47,374 nucleotides of DNA from an uncultured Collinsella sp. (GCA_900540875.1 UQHT01000022.1:1-47374); one strand, 5' to 3'. Shown: positions 16,112 to 25,633, counted from the stretch's first letter. Notes: a model not told the origin generated them from the sequence alone. Numbers and translations are program-made.

Positions 16112-18379
16112 CTAGCTCAGGTGCCAGATCTCGTCGTTGTACTGGGAGATCGTACGGTCGGACGAGAAGGTGCCGGCGTTGGCGATATTGATGAGCGCCT
16201 TGCGCATCCAGGCGTCCTGGTCCTCGTAGTCGGCCAGCACGCGCTCCTTGGTCTGGATGTACTCCTCAATGTCGAGCAGGGCCATAAACCAGTCCTTGCC
16301 CTTAATGTCGTCGTGCAGGCGCTGCAGGCGCTCGGCGTTGCCGGTTGCCATAAAGGCCGGGTTGGTGATGAAGTCCACCAGCAGTTTAATGCCGGGCTTG
16401 CGGTAGAGCGCGCCGGCGTTGTAGGTGCCGTCGGCGTAGAGCTGCTCGACCTGTTTGGACGAGGCACCAAAGGTATAGATGTTCTCGTCGCCCACGAGCT
16501 CGGCAATCTCCACGTTGGCACCGTCGAGCGTGCACAGGGTTAGGGCGCCGTTGAGCATGAACTTCATGTTGGAGGTGCCGCTCGCCTCCTTGGAGGCCAG
16601 GCTGATCTGCTCGGAGATGTCAGCGGCGGGGATCACGCGCTCGGCGGCGGTGACGTTGTAGTTCTCGATCATGACAACCTGCAGGTAGGGAGCCACGTCG
16701 GGGTCGTTTGCAATCCACTGCGACAGCGTCAGGATCAGATGGATGATGTCCTGCGCGATAGTGTAGGCAGGCGCCGCCTTGCCGCCAAAGATGATGGTGA
16801 CGGGGTGCTTAGGCCTGTTGCCGTTCTTGATATCGATGTACTTCCAGATGATGTAGAGCGCGAGCATCTGCTGACGCTTGTACTCGTGGATGCGCTTGAC
16901 CTGGACGTCGATGATGGCGTTGGAGGGAATGGTCACGCCCTGCTCGAGCGCCATGAACTGGCGCATGATGGCCTTGGCCTCGACCTTGGTGGCGGCCAGG
17001 CGCTCAAGAACGTCCTTGTCGTCGGCGAACTTGGCGAGTTTGCTCAGATCGCCGGTGCTGCGCCAGTCGGTGCCGATCACATCGTCGAGCAGGCTGGCGA
17101 GTGCGGGGTTGGCCCCATGGATCCAGCGGCGGAAGGTGATGCCGTTGGTCTTGTTGGAGAACTTCTCGGGATAGATCTCGTAGAACGGGTGAAGCTCGGT
17201 GTCCTCTAGGATTTTGGTGTGGAGTGCGGCGACGCCGTTGATGGAGAAGCCAAAGTGAATGTCCATGTGGGCCATGTGGACGGTGTCGTACTCGTCGATG
17301 ATGGCGACGCGCGGGTCGTCGTGCTCGGCCTTGGCAACCTCGTCGAGCTTGACGATGATGTCGGCGATGGCGGGGGAGACCTTCTGCAGGCTGGCGAGCG
17401 GCCACTTCTCGAGCGCCTCGGCAAGGATCGTGTGGTTGGTGTAGGCGACCATGGAGCGCACGATGGCAACGGCCTCGTCAAACTCAATGTCGTGCTCGGT
17501 GGTGAGCAGGCGGATGAGCTCGGGAATGACCATGGTGGGGTGCGTATCGTTGATCTGGACCACGGCGTAGTCGGCCAGGTCGTGCAAGTTGCTGCCGCGC
17601 TCGATGGCCTCGTCGATGAGGAGCTGGGCGGCGTTGCTCACCATGAAGTACTCCTGGTAGATGCGAAGCAGGCGGCCCTGCTCATCGGAATCATCCGGAT
17701 AGAGGAACAGGGTGAGGTTCTTGGCGATTTCGGTCTTGTCAAAGTCAATAGAGCTGCCGGGTACCAGGCCGTCGTCGACGCTTGCCAGGTCGAACAGACG
17801 CAGGCGATTCTTGGCGGGCTGGCCATAACCGGGCACATCGATGTTGACGAGTTTGGAGGTAACGGCAAAGTCGCCGAACTCAACAGTGTAGGAGTGGTCG
17901 TCATCGACTAGGATGTCCTGCTCGCCGAGCCATTCGTCGGGGACGGCCTTCTGCTGGTTGTCGACAAAGCGCTGGCGGAATAGGCCGTAATGGTAGTTGA
18001 GGCCCACGCCGTCGCCGGTAAGGCCCAGCGTGGCGATGGAATCCAAGAAACACGCGGCCAGACGGCCCAGGCCGCCGTTGCCGAGCGACGGCTCGACCTC
18101 AAACTCCTCGATCTTGTTGAGGTCGTGGCCGGCGGCGACGAGCTGGTCCTTAACCTCGTCATAGATGCCGAGGTCGATCATATTGTTGATGAGCAGCTTG
18201 CCGATCAAAAACTCGGCAGAGATGTAGTAGAGCTTTTTCTTGCCGTTGTTGAGCGGACAGGCGGCAGAGCGCTCCTGCACGAGCTTGACCAGCAGCTTAT
18301 AAATACGACGGTCATCGAGCTGCTCGAGCGAGGTTCCAAAGGACTGCTCGGCAAGAGCCGCAAGATTGATACGGGGCAT
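16112..18379 (-). CDS. glgP: Glycogen/maltodextrin phosphorylase
   Basis: This 755-residue protein matches alpha-glucan phosphorylases (GT35) along its length: an N-terminal SAEFLIGKLL and the EPSLGNGGLGRLAACFLDS stretch, central NDTHPT, and the PLP site EASGTSNMKFMLNGAL with Lys606 as the Schiff-base lysine. It releases glucose 1-phosphate from maltodextrin or glycogen. GGAGGAAAC precedes the start. It is slightly shorter than the roughly 800-residue E. coli enzymes. It lies downstream of malQ in the same direction, with a hairpin between, so the pair would degrade imported malto-oligosaccharides. Confidence 0.93.
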   Translation of the reverse strand: MPRINLAALAEQSFGTSLEQLDDRRIYKLLVKLVQERSAACPLNNGKKKLYYISAEFLIGKLLINNMIDLGIYDEVKDQLVAAGHDLNKIEEFEVEPSLGNGGLGRLAACFLDSIATLGLTGDGVGLNYHYGLFRQRFVDNQQKAVPDEWLGEQDILVDDDHSYTVEFGDFAVTSKLVNIDVPGYGQPAKNRLRLFDLASVDDGLVPGSSIDFDKTEIAKNLTLFLYPDDSDEQGRLLRIYQEYFMVSNAAQLLIDEAIERGSNLHDLADYAVVQINDTHPTMVIPELIRLLTTEHDIEFDEAVAIVRSMVAYTNHTILAEALEKWPLASLQKVSPAIADIIVKLDEVAKAEHDDPRVAIIDEYDTVHMAHMDIHFGFSINGVAALHTKILEDTELHPFYEIYPEKFSNKTNGITFRRWIHGANPALASLLDDVIGTDWRSTGDLSKLAKFADDKDVLERLAATKVEAKAIMRQFMALEQGVTIPSNAIIDVQVKRIHEYKRQQMLALYIIWKYIDIKNGNRPKHPVTIIFGGKAAPAYTIAQDIIHLILTLSQWIANDPDVAPYLQVVMIENYNVTAAERVIPAADISEQISLASKEASGTSNMKFMLNGALTLCTLDGANVEIAELVGDENIYTFGASSKQVEQLYADGTYNAGALYRKPGIKLLVDFITNPAFMATGNAERLQRLHDDIKGKDWFMALLDIEEYIQTKERVLADYEDQDAWMRKALINIANAGTFSSDRTISQYNDEIWHLS

Positions 18380-18426
18380 GTTTCCTCCTGTGGTGAGTCG
18401 ACTACATGTCAGAAATTCAAAAGAAG

Positions 18427-18460
18427 CCCGCGCGAGGGGATTGGGGTGGCCTCGCGCGGG
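18427..18460 (-). terminator. Hairpin/partial terminator between malQ and glgP
   Basis: CCCGCGCGAGG (18427-18437) pairs with CCTCGCGCGGG (18450-18460). On the minus strand the stem is followed by CTTCTTTTG, so it could act as a leaky terminator or mRNA stabiliser between the two genes. Confidence 0.6.
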
Positions 18461-18508
18461 AAAAGCGGTCGCGTCCGCACGGTGGGGTGGGGTCGGGCGC
18501 GGTGGCTC

Positions 18509-20086
18509 CTATTGGGGAAGCTCGATCTCGGCTTCCGACGGGATGCGGAAGTAGGTTTCGGTCCAGTCGGTGAGCTTGTGCTCGAGCTCGCGGGTGATGG
18601 CGCCATCGAGCATGCGCCAGGTCCAGTTGCCGCCCAGGGTGGCGGGAGTGTTGATGCGCGCCTCGTTGCCCAGGTTGAGCAGGTCCTGCATGGTGTAGAT
18701 GCAGGTATCGCTCACGCTGGCGGCGATGGTGCGGTTGAGTGCATCTGCCATGGGCTCGCCGGCCTGCTGGTGGGTGTACAGGGCCGCCTGCTCGCGCTGA
18801 CGCGGGGTGGCCGTTCCCTCAAACCAACCGCGCGCCGTCTCGTTGTCGTGTGTGCCCACATAGGCGACGGTGTTGGCAATGTAGTTGTGCGGCAGGTAGT
18901 ACGAGTTGGTGCCCTCAAAGGCAAACTGCAAGATCTTCATGCCGGGGAAGCCCGAGTTGTCGCGCATGTCGATGACGCCGGGGGTGAGGAAGCCCAGGTC
19001 TTCGGCGATGATGGGCAGCGTGCCGAGCTTTTCCTCGAGCGTCTTGAAGAACTTGAGGCTGGGGCCCTGCGTCCACGAACCGTAGGACGAATCGGGTGAG
19101 GAGAACGGCACCTCCCAATAGGCCTCGAAGCCGCGGAAGTGATCCAGGCGGATGACATCGTACATGTCGAGGGCGGCGCGGATGCGGCCCTCCCACCAGG
19201 AGAAACCGTCCGACTCCATGGCGTCCCAGTCGTAGATGGGATTGCCCCAGTACTGGCCGGTGGCAGAGAACTGGTCGGGCGGCGTGCCGGCGACACTCAC
19301 AGGATTACCGGCGGCGTCGATCTTAAAGAGCTCGGGCGTGGCCCACATCTCGACGGAGTCGCGTGAGACATAGATGGGCAGGTCGCCGATGATCAGGATG
19401 TCGCGCTCGTTGGCATAGGCCTTGAGGCGGCTCCACTGACGATCGAAGAAGTATTGCGTCATCTGGTGGTAGAGCATGCGCGCGGGATGGGCGGCGCAGA
19501 CCTTGGCAGAGGCCTCACCGCGGGTACGAAGCTCTGCGGGCCACTCCCAAAATGCCTTGAGGCCGCACTCCTCCTTGACGGTCATGAACTCGCAGTAGGG
19601 GATGAGCCAGTCCTCGTTGGCCTGGATAAAGTCATCAAAATCGGCCGGCTTGTCGGCAGCAAAGCGCTCAGCGGCGCGGTCGAGAATCTGACGGCGGCCG
19701 CCAAAGATAGCGCCGTAGTCGACATTGCTGGGGTCGGATCCCAGATACACGCCATCGATATCGCGCTGCTCCAGATACCCTGCCTCGATAAGCTCGGCAA
19801 AGTCGATAAAGTTGGGGTTGCCTGCGCGGGCCGAGAACGACTGATAGGGCGAATCGCCATAGCTGGTCGTCGTAAGGGGCAGAATCTGCCAGTAATGTTG
19901 TTTGCACGAGGCGAGAAAATCGACGAAGTCGTAGGCATTCCAGCCAAAGCCGCCGATTCCGTATGGTCCGGGCAATGACGAAACGGGCATCAGAACACCG
20001 CTTGCACGCTCCATGGATGCACTCACCGTCCTTTTGAATAAGGGGCTGCGCCGTAGATGGATAGACGGCTCGTCCCGAGTTTCCAT
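18509..20086 (-). CDS. malQ: 4-alpha-glucanotransferase (amylomaltase)
   Basis: This 525-residue GH77 enzyme has LMPVSSLPGPYGIGGFG at the N-terminus, DLPIYVSRDS, the nucleophile region RLDHFRGFEAYWEVP, the acid/base region EDLGFLTPGV and GTHDNET. It transfers alpha-1,4-glucan chains between maltodextrins and frees glucose, feeding GlgP. The ATG at 20086 has AGGGAC 8 nt upstream and is used here. Homology begins only at Met25 (20014), so a shorter product is possible, but that ATG has a poorly spaced site. A TTGTTTAAACA operator-like site lies just upstream. Confidence 0.92.
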   Translation of the reverse strand: METRDEPSIHLRRSPLFKRTVSASMERASGVLMPVSSLPGPYGIGGFGWNAYDFVDFLASCKQHYWQILPLTTTSYGDSPYQSFSARAGNPNFIDFAELIEAGYLEQRDIDGVYLGSDPSNVDYGAIFGGRRQILDRAAERFAADKPADFDDFIQANEDWLIPYCEFMTVKEECGLKAFWEWPAELRTRGEASAKVCAAHPARMLYHQMTQYFFDRQWSRLKAYANERDILIIGDLPIYVSRDSVEMWATPELFKIDAAGNPVSVAGTPPDQFSATGQYWGNPIYDWDAMESDGFSWWEGRIRAALDMYDVIRLDHFRGFEAYWEVPFSSPDSSYGSWTQGPSLKFFKTLEEKLGTLPIIAEDLGFLTPGVIDMRDNSGFPGMKILQFAFEGTNSYYLPHNYIANTVAYVGTHDNETARGWFEGTATPRQREQAALYTHQQAGEPMADALNRTIAASVSDTCIYTMQDLLNLGNEARINTPATLGGNWTWRMLDGAITRELEHKLTDWTETYFRIPSEAEIELPQ

Positions 20087-20111
20087 TTCTATTGTCCCTA
20101 TTGTAGAACAT

Positions 20112-20125
20112 GTTGTTTAAACATG
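20112..20125 (-). promoter_or_regulatory. Putative GntR operator, site 5 (malQ promoter)
   Basis: GTTGTTTAAACATG contains the palindrome TGTTTAAACA. It lies about 25-40 nt upstream of the malQ start and immediately downstream of a TATATA on the minus strand that could be a -10 box, so binding would block early transcription. The remaining gap to 20292 shows no other clear feature. Confidence 0.5.
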
Positions 20126-20292
20126 TATATAGAGAATGAAAAAGTTGCCGAATTTCGGTGAATGGTAGTGCGCCATAAAGACGATATGAGCAGAACAATG
20201 TGAGCCCCTGCTTCGTATCGTCTTTTGATTCGTGGGCCAAGGCTGACAATGGTCGTCGTCATTAAAATCCGGCAGCCAGCCAGGTTGCCACA

Positions 20293-21050
20293 ATGCGAGA
20301 CTGGCTCACAATGCCACATGTTGCCTCTATTGGCCTTGAGGTGCACGCCCGCAGCATCAAAGGATGCGCCTTCAATCCGTTCACGGGCGAGATCGGCGGG
20401 AAGCCCCTTCTCCTACGACCCCGCCTCCGTCGCCGACTCGATCCTTTCTATCGAGTCGCCCGGGGCAGTCTACGAGTCCGGCGTCACCGGCTTTCCCTTC
20501 TGCAGGGAGCCGCGCTGCCTCGGCGTGGACTGCGTCATCGGCGCGGTCTCCAAGATGCAGAGGCCCGCGGCCGACAAGCGACGCAAGACCGACAAGCGCG
20601 ACGCCGAGTTTTCGGCCAAGCAGCTCGCACTGCACGAAATCGTCGAGGTCCACGTCCCCGACTGCGAGTGCGAGGGCGCCAGGGACCTCTCCCAGGCCCC
20701 CGCCGATGCCCGGGAGAGGTTGCCGTGTTACCGTCAAGCAGCGCCTCTCCAAGTACCTGCCCAGGAATGGGCAGTGCCACCCCGGCGGAGACGACCAGAG
20801 AAGGAGGCTCGGGACGTGGACCAGGGCGCACTGGGCCTGGATCGAAGCCGCGGAGATGGCCGACCCCACGGCCCAGCAGACCCTCGACTGCTATAAGGAG
20901 CGCGTCAAGCGGGCGGTAGACGAGAAGAAGGACCTGGAATCCAAGGTGGAGTCCCAGTCGGAACAGCCCCGATGGAAGCCGACGATGGACGTGCTCAGCT
21001 GCATGAAGGGCATCGACGTCGTCATCTCCGCTGTTAGTGTTAGTGTATTT
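20293..21050 (+). pseudogene. IS110-type transposase remnant, two frameshifts
   Basis: The reading begins at ATG 20293 (VASIGLEVHARSIKGCAFN, the N-terminal DEDD/RuvC-like strand of IS110 transposases). It shifts frame near 20400 to continue SYDPASVADSILSIE, AVYESGVTGF, GVDCVIGAVSKMQRPAADKRRKTDKRDAE. It shifts again near 20730 to VTVKQRLSKYLP and WTRAHWAWIEAAEMADP. The C-terminal serine-recombinase-like (Tnp20) part is missing. The enzyme is certainly inactive. It marks the left edge of the accessory island. Confidence 0.85.
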
Positions 21051-21119
21051 TTCACCGTTCAGCTTAATGCTACCACTGACAGTTGAAACGCCTGTGGAAG
21101 GGATAGCCTTGTTGGACGG

Positions 21120-21297
21120 GGACTATTCGTGATAGTATCGCGCCGCAACATCGAGGCGCGAATCGCCCATGTGGTGGCAGTGCGAGTTTCGTGAGGTGTG
21201 GTGTGGACGGGACGCAGCGTTTTATGGGTCTGGCCGGTCCGACTGGTGTGCAGTTCTGTCGGGCCGGCCGAGATTGGTGAAGAGATCGCGTTGTTGA
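21120..21297 (+). other. Intergenic region with a GC-rich hairpin
   Basis: TTGTTG (21111-21116) and TAGTAT (21135-21140) with an 18-nt gap form a weak promoter-like pair. GGCCGGTCCGAC pairs imperfectly with GTCGGGCCGGCC at about 21233-21270. A short frame from ATG 21298 (MSEFYKQLFKALWALARAAQ) follows but runs antisense into the precursor-peptide gene. This may be the broken start of a gene lost when the island rearranged. Confidence 0.3.
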
Positions 21298-21405
21298 ATG
21301 AGCGAATTTTACAAGCAGCTCTTCAAGGCGCTCTGGGCGTTGGCTAGGGCTGCGCAGTCAATCGCATGCAGCGATAGGCGAGGCGATTGCTCGATGGGTT
21401 GGCGA

Positions 21406-21588
21406 CTAGTTTTGTGCCGTACTTGCCCCGGTGCCGTCGTTATCTGCCGAGTACCAGAATGCGTAGGCCGCAACGACGGCATCGTAGACGGCTGCAACTA
21501 CGTTATCCACGACGGCTGCGAAGTTGACCACAACGGGAACGGGGCCGGTTTTGGAATCCATCTTCTCTACTTCTGGGGTCTCGTACAT
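21406..21588 (-). CDS. Putative RiPP precursor peptide, Val/Ala-rich core (60 aa)
   Basis: AAGGAG lies 7-8 nt before the ATG, a better ribosome binding site than most genes here have. The peptide begins MYETPEVEKMDSKTGPVPV, a leader-like charged start. It continues with a repetitive hydrophobic stretch in which VVNFAA, VVDNVVAA, VYDAVVAA and YAFW follow one another, and ends in a polar tail (SADNDGTG). There are no cysteines. It follows the radical SAM remnant by 12 nt on the same strand, so modification by that enzyme class is inferred. Its maturase is broken here, so the peptide is probably no longer processed unless another enzyme acts on it. Confidence 0.55.
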   Translation of the reverse strand: MYETPEVEKMDSKTGPVPVVVNFAAVVDNVVAAVYDAVVAAYAFWYSADNDGTGASTAQN

Positions 21589-21600
21589 GGGAACATCTCC

Positions 21601-22476
21601 TTAGAGTTGGGACAGGACGCTCAGGTCGCCTAGATCGTCATCGATTAGGTCGATATAGAGGTCGCCGTCCATATTGATGTCTGCAATCAACGATGAGATC
21701 TCTTCCATCTCGTCAATCGAGTGCATGCGATTGGCCAACGCGGTAACAACGGGCTTATCCCAAACGGTTGCCATTCCGGCATCGTAGTATTCCTGAAGAC
21801 TGTGTTTGCGAACGTTTCCAATGATGAGAGGTATATAGGGGGATACGACGATATCGCCATTGGCGTGGATGGCCACTTGGTCAAATTGCATCTGCAGCTG
21901 GGGGAATCTGACCAAGTGGTCGATGGGGTCGCCCCACTCAAACATGAAGTAGCCTCGATAGCCTGGATCGTATCGAAGGTCGTTGATCGTGTTGACCAAC
22001 CGACGGTATTGATTATTCGAAGGGCGAATCGTGCGGTTTCTTCGGGCTCTACCGAGGAGCATGAGCGGCTGAACTCGAAGGTCAATTCGGTCGGTCCTGC
22101 TCGACGATTTCAGCTTGTCCCGGAGCATCGTGCAAACTGGTTTGAAATCGTCGACATTGAACGATGTCGGACAAAAGGCAATCGAAAGGTGCAGCGAAGT
22201 TTCGTTCAGCGTGATATCGATGGCGTCTAGTACCCGGTCGTATAGCCCCGGGAACCCCCGCATATGTTCATGAGAATCACGTAGGCCATCGAGGCTAAAC
22301 TGTATGCCGTTTAAACCGGTATGTTCGAGCTCATGCAAAGTAATTGAGTTTGCGAGCAGACCGTTTGACACGAGGTTGCATTTGACGCCAGATGTGCTGA
22401 GCCGCCGCAAGGATTCGATGACAAGGAATGGACTGGAGTGATGGCGATGTCGGACGTTGTGGTTCCAATGGTGGGG
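21601..22476 (-). pseudogene. Truncated radical SAM peptide maturase
   Basis: The frame is open from 22476 to the stop at 21601 but has no convincing start; the only upstream candidates are TTG codons. The sequence begins within the fold (SLRRLSTSGVKCNLVSNGLL, then NGIQFSLDGLRDSHEHMRG), typical of the second half of a radical SAM barrel. The N-terminal half with the CxxxCxxC cluster site is absent. The C-terminus (SPYIPLIIGNVRKHSLQEYYDAG) resembles an accessory domain without SPASM cysteines. Its lost 5' end coincides with the start of a divergent membrane-protein gene, suggesting a deletion or recombination junction near 22440-22480. Confidence 0.75.
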
Positions 22477-22800
22477 TCATGCCTGCTGCTGGTGTTCGGA
22501 ATAATGATGTATCGAGGCAAGCTCACGGGATTGCTTGCTGGAATGTCATCGCTATCGGGAGGGCGTTTAGAGGAGGAAAAGCGGACGGCCGAGTCTCTAG
22601 GCACAAACCGAGCGGTGGGGGCGGTTATAGTTTTCTCCGCAATATGTCTCCTTTTTTCGTCCCTTTTTCCGGACAAAAGGGCGATTTTCGGTCTGATGGT
22701 GGCTGCCGTAATAATCGCCGCACTTGCCTATGTAAATAGGGAGTCTATTCGTATGTATATCAAGGCGAAACGGAATCCTGGGCATCGCAACCCGCGATAG
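22447..22800 (+). CDS. Small membrane protein, DUF3784-like
   Basis: ATG at 22447 is chosen because GGAG lies 8 nt upstream. The 117-residue product has an N-terminal helix (VVPMVGSCLLLVFGIMMYRGK), a polar stretch with LAGMSSLSGGRLEEEKR, and two more helices (about 60-100). The pattern resembles DUF3784 proteins (a short membrane protein with an LxAGY-like turn), but the match is weak. In this place, between a broken radical SAM gene and an exporter, an accessory or immunity role is possible but unproven. Confidence 0.5.
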   Translation: MSDVVVPMVGSCLLLVFGIMMYRGKLTGLLAGMSSLSGGRLEEEKRTAESLGTNRAVGAVIVFSAICLLFSSLFPDKRAIFGLMVAAVIIAALAYVNRESIRMYIKAKRNPGHRNPR

Positions 22801-22882
22801 TGTTTTGCGAGGATTAACAATAAGGAGTGTATGGGAGCGATTAAGCGGCGAACTAATTCAGTTTTGGATAAAAGGTCGCTTG

Positions 22883-24495
22883 ATGGGGGCTGGCATGTTT
22901 AAGAAGACGGTTAACGAGTTATTTCGCTGTAAAGGGTCGCGGCATCCCCTTCTCATGTCGGTGAATTATGCTCTCTCGTGCGTCATGCCCGCCTTAAACG
23001 GTGGGTTTGTAGATTTTCTCGTGACGAATAGGGATCCATCTCGCGTCGTATGGTTTGCAGCCTTTGTTGCCAGCATAGGGATATCGGCATCCTTCATGTC
23101 GTATGCGATGGGCGTGAACGTATCGCGCGTCATTTTGGAGATGACTACGAGACTGATGGGGGCCACGTGTGAGTCGTTTGAACGAGGGCCCTTGGAAAAG
23201 GGGGAGCAGGCGGATTCATCCTATACAACGCAGAGGGTGTATGCGGATTCGAATGCGGTGTCATCGTTTGTCGTGAACAACTTCCTGACAATCGGGCTTA
23301 ACATCGTTCTGATTGTGTTTATTTTCATCATTCTGTTTTCAATTAACCCGGTGTTTCTGGCGTTAAGTACATGTTCGCTTGGGGCATACTTCATTTTATT
23401 TAGGGTGTTGAAAAAGCCGCTGTACAACAGTTCGCTTGCGAACAAAGAGGGGTTGAGCAAGCTGTTCGCATCCGTGAGCGGCGAGCTGTCGCAGTTGTTT
23501 GACATTAAGTGCGATGGGGCATATGACCAGAGTGCCCGTACGCTCAAGGGGATATTCGAGGGGTACTACCCGATTTACATGAAAGCAAGTAGGGTCTCGA
23601 ATCTGGCCACCTCGAGCGACGGCCTGATCTCATCTGTGTTCCGGGGAGCGTTGCTTGTGATCTCCGGAATGGAAATATTAAACGGAAGAATGAGCATTGG
23701 CGAGTTCACAATGGTGAACTCGTATTACTCGATGGCGTTCGGATGCTTCAAATATTATTTGAATTATTTCAAATCATATCAGGACGCGAGGGCCTCGTTC
23801 GACCGATTGGAGGCTCTGTCGGAAGGCGCCGAGGACCGCGGCACCATCTCGGTTGGGCACGTGGAGAGCATATCGTTGTCCAACATCGCGTACCGATATG
23901 CGGGAAAGCCCTACTTGTACCGCGATCTCTCCGTGGAGGTCGAGAGGGGGAAACCTATGCCATTACCGGGCCGAACGGATGCGGCAAAAGCACGTTTCTG
24001 AAGGTGCTTCTTGGACTATATTCTGCTGGGGGGCATCGGACTTTGGGGTCGGTGCCATATGAAGAGCTCGATATGGAGACGATCCGACATGACCTGTTTG
24101 CGGTGTGCCCGCAAAAGCTCTTTATTCCGAATGAAACGGTGGAACACTATCTTGAGAGGGCATCGATTCGGGGAACGGGCGAGCATCTCTGCGAGCTTGT
24201 GCCGAGTTTCTGCCGAACCGTCGAATCGTTAAAAGGTAAGAATTGTAGGGACCTTTCTGGTGGAGAGTATCGGAAGCTAAGGATAATCTCAGCACTTTGC
24301 AGGCAACCGGAAGTGCTTGTGTTTGACGAGCCGACGAATGATTTAGACGAAGAAAGCCGTCGGGAGTTCACGGAGTATGTCTCTCGAAACCCCTTTAATC
24401 AGCTAATTCTTGTTGTAAGCCACGATCAGGATTTGATTTTGGCATGCGATAAGAAACTGGATTTGAATTTCGACTCGAAAGATGGGCAATGCTGA
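22883..24495 (+). pseudogene. ABC exporter (permease-ATPase) broken by a frameshift in a G-run
   Basis: ATG at 22883 follows AAAGG by 7 nt. The first frame gives about 350 residues of ABC exporter membrane domain (helices in NNFLTIGLNIVLIVFIFIILFSI and elsewhere) and reaches VEVERGK. The ATPase continues in the next frame with ETYAITGPNGCGKST, LSGGEYRKLRI and VLVFDEPTNDLD. The switch is at the five-G tract 23946-23950: a sixth G would restore ERGETYAITGPNG. It may be a true mutation, a phase-variable tract or an assembly error. No C39 peptidase domain is present. It probably exported the product of the adjacent RiPP locus. Confidence 0.85.
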
Positions 24496-24615
24496 TGAGA
24501 AACGCTTGGAGTTCGGGATTGCGCGGCGTGAAGCGACCCTCTTCTTATCGAGTTCGTTACAATGTAGGAAAAACAGTAAGTAAGAAGACCTCTGATTGCT
24601 TTAGGAGGAGCTGTG

Positions 24616-25152
24616 GTGAATAGCGCCCAGAAGATCGATAAGTCCATCCAGAAGATGATGACTCTCGGAAGAAGGCTTGGGATTCTGTTTACGGCGCTGT
24701 TTATAGCGGTGTGTTGCTGTTCGGTGGTGGTGGTTATTTCCATTGGGCTTATGGCTGCTCAAGGAAACCTATATGATCCATCAAAGACGGTTTCCGTAGT
24801 GGTTCCTTTGATGTATCTTCTGATTTCCGGAGGGGCCACATGGACCCTGCGGGGAATCAGCATGGACATGGCTCATGGCGAATCGCCCTTTACCCTTTCG
24901 CATGCTCGAAGAATCTCGATTATCGGGTGGCTGTTTGTTGCAGCAGCAATAGGTGACCTCTTGTTTTCTCCGGGGTTTCTTTCGATAGTGATTGGCCCCT
25001 TCGACTTGCTGGGGAACGCCTATTCGATGTTTGAAAACCTGGCCCTGCCCATAGATATTGGTGCTGTGCTGGGGGCCGTTTGCTGCTTCTCGATTTCTGC
25101 GATATGGCGCTACGGAGCTCTGCTTCAAGACCAGACCGAGGATTTGGTGTGA
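24616..25152 (+). CDS. DUF2975 family membrane protein
   Basis: GTG at 24616 (rather than the GTG at 24613) gives 7-8 nt spacing from AGGAGG. The 178-residue protein has four membrane helices (about 20-50, 60-80, 98-120 and 138-160). Its layout is that of DUF2975 proteins, which are usually paired with a small YozG-like HTH protein, as here. The function of the family is unknown; a membrane sensor or regulator of the HTH partner is the usual guess. The next gene starts 8 nt after its stop. Confidence 0.75.
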   Translation: MNSAQKIDKSIQKMMTLGRRLGILFTALFIAVCCCSVVVVISIGLMAAQGNLYDPSKTVSVVVPLMYLLISGGATWTLRGISMDMAHGESPFTLSHARRISIIGWLFVAAAIGDLLFSPGFLSIVIGPFDLLGNAYSMFENLALPIDIGAVLGAVCCFSISAIWRYGALLQDQTEDLV

Positions 25153-25160
25153 GGGGCGGC

Positions 25161-25490
25161 ATGGACTATCTGATTATTGAGCTTGAAAGCTTATTGCTTC
25201 GACGCGGAAAGACGAGTACGGATATCATTCGGGCGACCGGGCACACACCGGCAAGTATCTCAAAAATACGAAATGGCAAGGTGAAGGCAATTAGGTTAAA
25301 GACATTGCTGGATATTTGCGTAGAGCTTGATTGCCAGCCTGGCGATCTTATTAAGCGCGTCAACGAAAGAGAACTTGAGGAACTGGCGACGCGGCGCGCC
25401 CGCAACGCGCTGAGCAGGGCGACCGCGACGGGTGATGACCCGGTCCTGGAGTCAGATCATGTTTACGTGGTCGATCTTAGAGACGACTGA
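25161..25490 (+). CDS. XRE/YozG-like helix-turn-helix regulator
   Basis: ATG at 25161 is preceded by GAGGGG. The first 75 residues are a compact HTH (LLLRRGKTSTDIIRATGHTP, SISKIRNGKVKAIRLKTL, LDICVELDCQPGDLI), matching the Cro/XRE subgroup that accompanies DUF2975. The remaining 35 residues are Arg/Ala-rich and then acidic. It is in an operon with the DUF2975 gene and directly upstream of the Cys-rich RiPP locus, which it may control. Confidence 0.82.
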   Translation: MDYLIIELESLLLRRGKTSTDIIRATGHTPASISKIRNGKVKAIRLKTLLDICVELDCQPGDLIKRVNERELEELATRRARNALSRATATGDDPVLESDHVYVVDLRDD

Positions 25491-25521
25491 GGCTGGAGAA
25501 TAAAAAAGTATTGAGCAGGTG

Positions 25522-25555
25522 CAGCCCGTGAAAACAACGGTTTTCACGGGCTGTT
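25522..25555 (+). terminator. Terminator of the DUF2975-HTH operon
   Basis: CAGCCCGTGAAAAC and GTTTTCACGGGCTG pair perfectly (14 bp) around a 4-nt loop and are followed by TTCATTC. The T-run is weak but the stem is strong. Confidence 0.75.
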
Positions 25556-25633
25556 CATTCAACGTCCTGCAGTGGCCTGTATTTCTCGCCGCGTCACTGG
25601 GGAACGAGAGAGTCATTTCCTGTGCTGGATGCA

